The position numbers were made by a program, and so were the translations under genes. This document shows, piece by piece, positions 13,735-15,429 of a stretch of DNA of 15,429 bases (position 1 is its first letter; the number at the start of each line of letters is the position of its first letter). Source of the stretch: Abditibacteriota bacterium. Its GTDB lineage: Bacteria > Armatimonadota > UBA5829. The notes beneath the pieces are model-generated. The model was given only the letters and a program-made list of their open reading frames with translations, ran no database searches and was not told where the DNA came from. The stretch covers positions 1 through 15,429 of the forward strand of contig JAGDDM010000201.1 of the NCBI GenBank assembly GCA_017958015.1. Direction: 5' to 3'.

Positions 13735-15210
13735 ATGAAAATAACGGTTAAATCCGGCGGCATCGCCGACGTAAAGGCCGACGCCGTCATCGTCAATCTC
13801 TTCGCGGGAGTCAAAAACCCCGCGGGCGGCACCGGCGCCATGGACAAAGCTCTGGGCGGCAAAATATCCGCTCTCATCAAACGCTTCGACTTCGACGGCG
13901 GCCTTGGGGAAAACCTCTCCGCCGAAAGAGATGGCGGCTACGTCATAGTTCAGGGTCTGGGCAAGGCTTCCGACTTCGGCGCCTACGAGATAACCCAGGC
14001 GGCGGCCACGGCTCTGCGCAAAGCGGAATCCCTGAAGTGCGAAACCGCCGCCACCCTCCTCCACGGAGCGGGAATCGGCGGTCTCGACCCGGAAATGTGC
14101 GCCGAGGCTCTCACCATCGGAGCTTACCTCGGGAACTACAAATACAACAAGTACAAAACCGGCAAGGCTCCCTGCGACCTTAAGACTCTCACCATAGTCG
14201 AAAACGACGAGTCCAAAATCGCCGCCATCAAAAAGGGAATCAAGAGCGGCACCGTTATCGCCGAGGCGGTTATGAAGGCAAGAGACCTGGCCAACGAGTC
14301 CTCAAACATCGCCACGCCCACCTATCTCGCCGACACCGCGAAGAAGATTGCCGAAAAACAGGGTCTGGAATGCGAAGTTCTGGGCCGCAAAGAGATTATC
14401 GCCGGCAAGATGGGCCTTCTGGCCGCCGTGTCCAAGGGCGCGTCCCAGGATCCGAAGTTCATCAAACTTTTCTACAAGTCCCCCGGAGCGAAGAAGACAA
14501 TCGCCCTTGTGGGCAAAGGCATTACCTTCGACACCGGCGGATACTCCCTGAAGAAGAACATGTACACCATGAACGGCGACATGACCGGCGCCGCGGACGT
14601 CTTGGCGGCCATGGAAGCCATCGGCAAGATTAAGCCGAAAGTCAACGTGGTGGGTCTCGTTCCCGCCACGGAAAACAGCATCGGCCCCGACGCCACCCAC
14701 CCGGGCGACGTCGCCGTCTCCCTTGACGGTCAGACCGTGGAGATATTCAACACCGACGCCGAAGGCAGACTTATTCTGGCCGACGCCCTCACCGTGGCCC
14801 GGCTCATGAAGGTGGACGAAATCATTGACGTGGCCACCCTCACCGGCGCCTGCTCCGTGGCTCTGGGCGACGAACTCTCCGGCATTCTGGGCACCGGCAA
14901 GGAGCTTATACAAGAGCTCATTGCCTGCGGCAGACAGACCGGAGAACTCTACTGGGAAATGCCCTACTACATGGGTTACAAGAAGCGCCTCAAGAGCAAA
15001 ATCGCCGACATGAAGAACACCTCCAAGTCCGGCGGCGGCTGCACCGAAGCGGCTCTGTTCCTGGGTTCCTTCGTGGGAGACATTCCGTGGGCCCACCTTG
15101 ACCTCTCCGCCTGCGACAGTCCCGCCGACAGGCCCCTGGCGGACGCGGGAATGTTCACCGCCGTAGGCACCGGCGCCATGGTCAAGTATATAATGAAATA
15201 CGCGAAGTAA
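13735..15210 (+). CDS. pepA: Leucyl aminopeptidase, M17 family
   Basis: The 491-aa, full-length cytosolic enzyme removes N-terminal residues from peptides using two divalent metals in a hexamer. The N-terminal macro-like domain (1-160) is diverged; the catalytic domain carries all M17 metal ligands: Lys261 and Asp266 (GKGITFDTGG, 260-269), Asp282 (GDMTGAA), Asp341 and Glu343 in the signature NTDAEGRL (339-346), with Arg345 for the bicarbonate site and Lys273 as the second catalytic lysine. SD AAGGAG (13724-13729) lies 5 nt before the ATG. It is the last gene of the rightward operon, 12 bp after the nucleotidyltransferase, and ends before a strong terminator. Some M17 proteins also bind DNA as regulators (E. 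coli PepA), not shown here. Confidence 0.95.
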   Translation: MKITVKSGGIADVKADAVIVNLFAGVKNPAGGTGAMDKALGGKISALIKRFDFDGGLGENLSAERDGGYVIVQGLGKASDFGAYEITQAAATALRKAESLKCETAATLLHGAGIGGLDPEMCAEALTIGAYLGNYKYNKYKTGKAPCDLKTLTIVENDESKIAAIKKGIKSGTVIAEAVMKARDLANESSNIATPTYLADTAKKIAEKQGLECEVLGRKEIIAGKMGLLAAVSKGASQDPKFIKLFYKSPGAKKTIALVGKGITFDTGGYSLKKNMYTMNGDMTGAADVLAAMEAIGKIKPKVNVVGLVPATENSIGPDATHPGDVAVSLDGQTVEIFNTDAEGRLILADALTVARLMKVDEIIDVATLTGACSVALGDELSGILGTGKELIQELIACGRQTGELYWEMPYYMGYKKRLKSKIADMKNTSKSGGGCTEAALFLGSFVGDIPWAHLDLSACDSPADRPLADAGMFTAVGTGAMVKYIMKYAK

Positions 15211-15226
15211 TTTCGCCGCTTTTTCT

Positions 15227-15256
15227 CCCGTCTTTGAAAAAAAGACGGGATTTTTT
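15227..15256 (+). terminator. Intrinsic terminator of the rightward operon
   Basis: CCCGTCTTT (15227-15235), loop GAAAA, and AAAGACGGG (15241-15249) form a perfect 9-bp stem followed by A and six T. It lies 16 bp past the aminopeptidase stop. Confidence 0.92.
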
Positions 15257-15296
15257 ACGCACGCGAAAAAAAATCGACTTTTTTCGGGAAAAGGTC

Positions 15297-15325
15297 TTTA
15301 CAATATTGCCAAAACCCTGTATAAT
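15297..15325 (+). promoter_or_regulatory. Strong sigma70 promoter reading out of the right edge
   Basis: TTTACA (15297-15302), 17-bp spacer, TATAAT (15320-15325). Only one base differs from consensus. A/T tracts at 15251, 15266, 15279 and 15289 precede it, roughly but not strictly helix-phased. Start expected near 15332. Confidence 0.85.
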
Positions 15326-15338
15326 TAACCTAGGTTAA
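15325..15338. promoter_or_regulatory. Perfect palindrome TTAACCTAGGTTAA overlapping -10 and +1: candidate operator
   Basis: All 14 bases are self-complementary. It begins on the last base of TATAAT and covers the predicted start site, a classic repressor position. The half-site AACCTAGGTT shares the AGGTT word with DtxR/MntR-type boxes but not their arrangement, so the regulator is unknown. Confidence 0.55.
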
Positions 15339-15429
15339 GTTGCGGTTCGAAATCTGAACACTTTATCGAAGGGCGGATCGGACACGTACCCCCAAAGAGA
15401 AATATACAACAACCTCCGCCCTTCAAAAA
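15332..15429 (+). ncRNA. Candidate structured leader RNA or small RNA (cut by window edge)
   Basis: The predicted transcript has no evident ORF in its first 98 nt. GAAGGGCGGA (15368-15377) is perfectly complementary to TCCGCCCTTC (15415-15424), forming a 10-bp stem around an A-rich 37-nt loop; GTTC (15345-15348) can pair with GAAC (15356-15359). It matches no tmRNA, SRP RNA, 6S RNA or riboswitch consensus that I recognise. The stem could be an rRNA-leader or processing stem, a riboswitch, or a 5' UTR; A, not T, follows it, so it is not a terminator on this strand. Confidence 0.4.

Noticed and set aside
14302..15096. Minus-strand frame of 264 codons opposite the aminopeptidase
   Set aside because: It mirrors the M17 catalytic domain, including the NTDAEGRL region, and has no SD or homology of its own.
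15344..15359. GGTTCGAAATC as a tRNA T-arm
   Set aside because: The flanking bases do not form a 5-bp T stem and no acceptor, D or anticodon arm is present.

Overview
The window reads as chromosomal DNA of a GC-rich, diderm-type bacterium. The best lineage clue is the pair of prepilin-like proteins with the N-terminal motif KGFTLIELLVV followed by FPVF(A/T)KA and a late DGHV motif. That architecture is abundant in Armatimonadota, Abditibacteriota, Planctomycetota and Lentisphaerota. I infer an Armatimonadota/Abditibacteriota-like organism but cannot prove it. No phage, transposon, CRISPR array, tRNA or rRNA body is visible.

Left part, all on the minus strand. Two adjacent, very similar secreted M48 metallopeptidases overlap by ATGA; the downstream one runs off the left edge. 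They follow a good sigma70 promoter (1771-1799). Upstream of them lies a secreted Pro/Arg/Asn-repeat protein (1891-3258) with its own terminator.

Centre (3436-10724, minus strand). One tightly packed seven-gene operon runs in this order: FAD-dependent oxidoreductase, radical SAM protein, class-I glutamine-amidotransferase-like hydrolase (peptidase C26/PuuD type), a 41-aa ORF, a PhnP-like metallo-beta-lactamase hydrolase, a multi-TM TPR protein, and a third secreted M48 metallopeptidase. Every junction overlaps: five ATGA, one TAATG and one longer overlap. Its promoter is an extended -10 element so close to the first ATG that the mRNA is probably leaderless.

Right part. Two prepilin-like genes (12611 down to 10913) follow a perfect TTGACA-17-TATAAT promoter backed by helically phased A-tracts, and end at a strong GNRA-loop terminator. 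Divergently, a plus-strand operon starts with another apparently leaderless 63-aa ORF. It continues with a short (218 aa) class II CCA-adding/poly(A)-polymerase-like nucleotidyltransferase and an M17 leucyl aminopeptidase, and ends at a strong terminator. The last 130 bases hold a strong promoter, a perfect 14-bp palindrome overlapping its -10 box, and a transcript start capable of a 10-bp long-range stem. The gene or RNA it serves lies beyond the edge.

Proteolysis and envelope functions recur (three M48 enzymes, one M17 enzyme, secreted repeat protein, pseudopilins), but the sequence does not show a single pathway joining all the genes. The points most worth following are the two leaderless extended -10 starts, the edge promoter/palindrome/RNA, the C-terminal domain shared by two of the M48 enzymes, the truncated nucleotidyltransferase with its coupled small ORF, and the 41-aa ORF.
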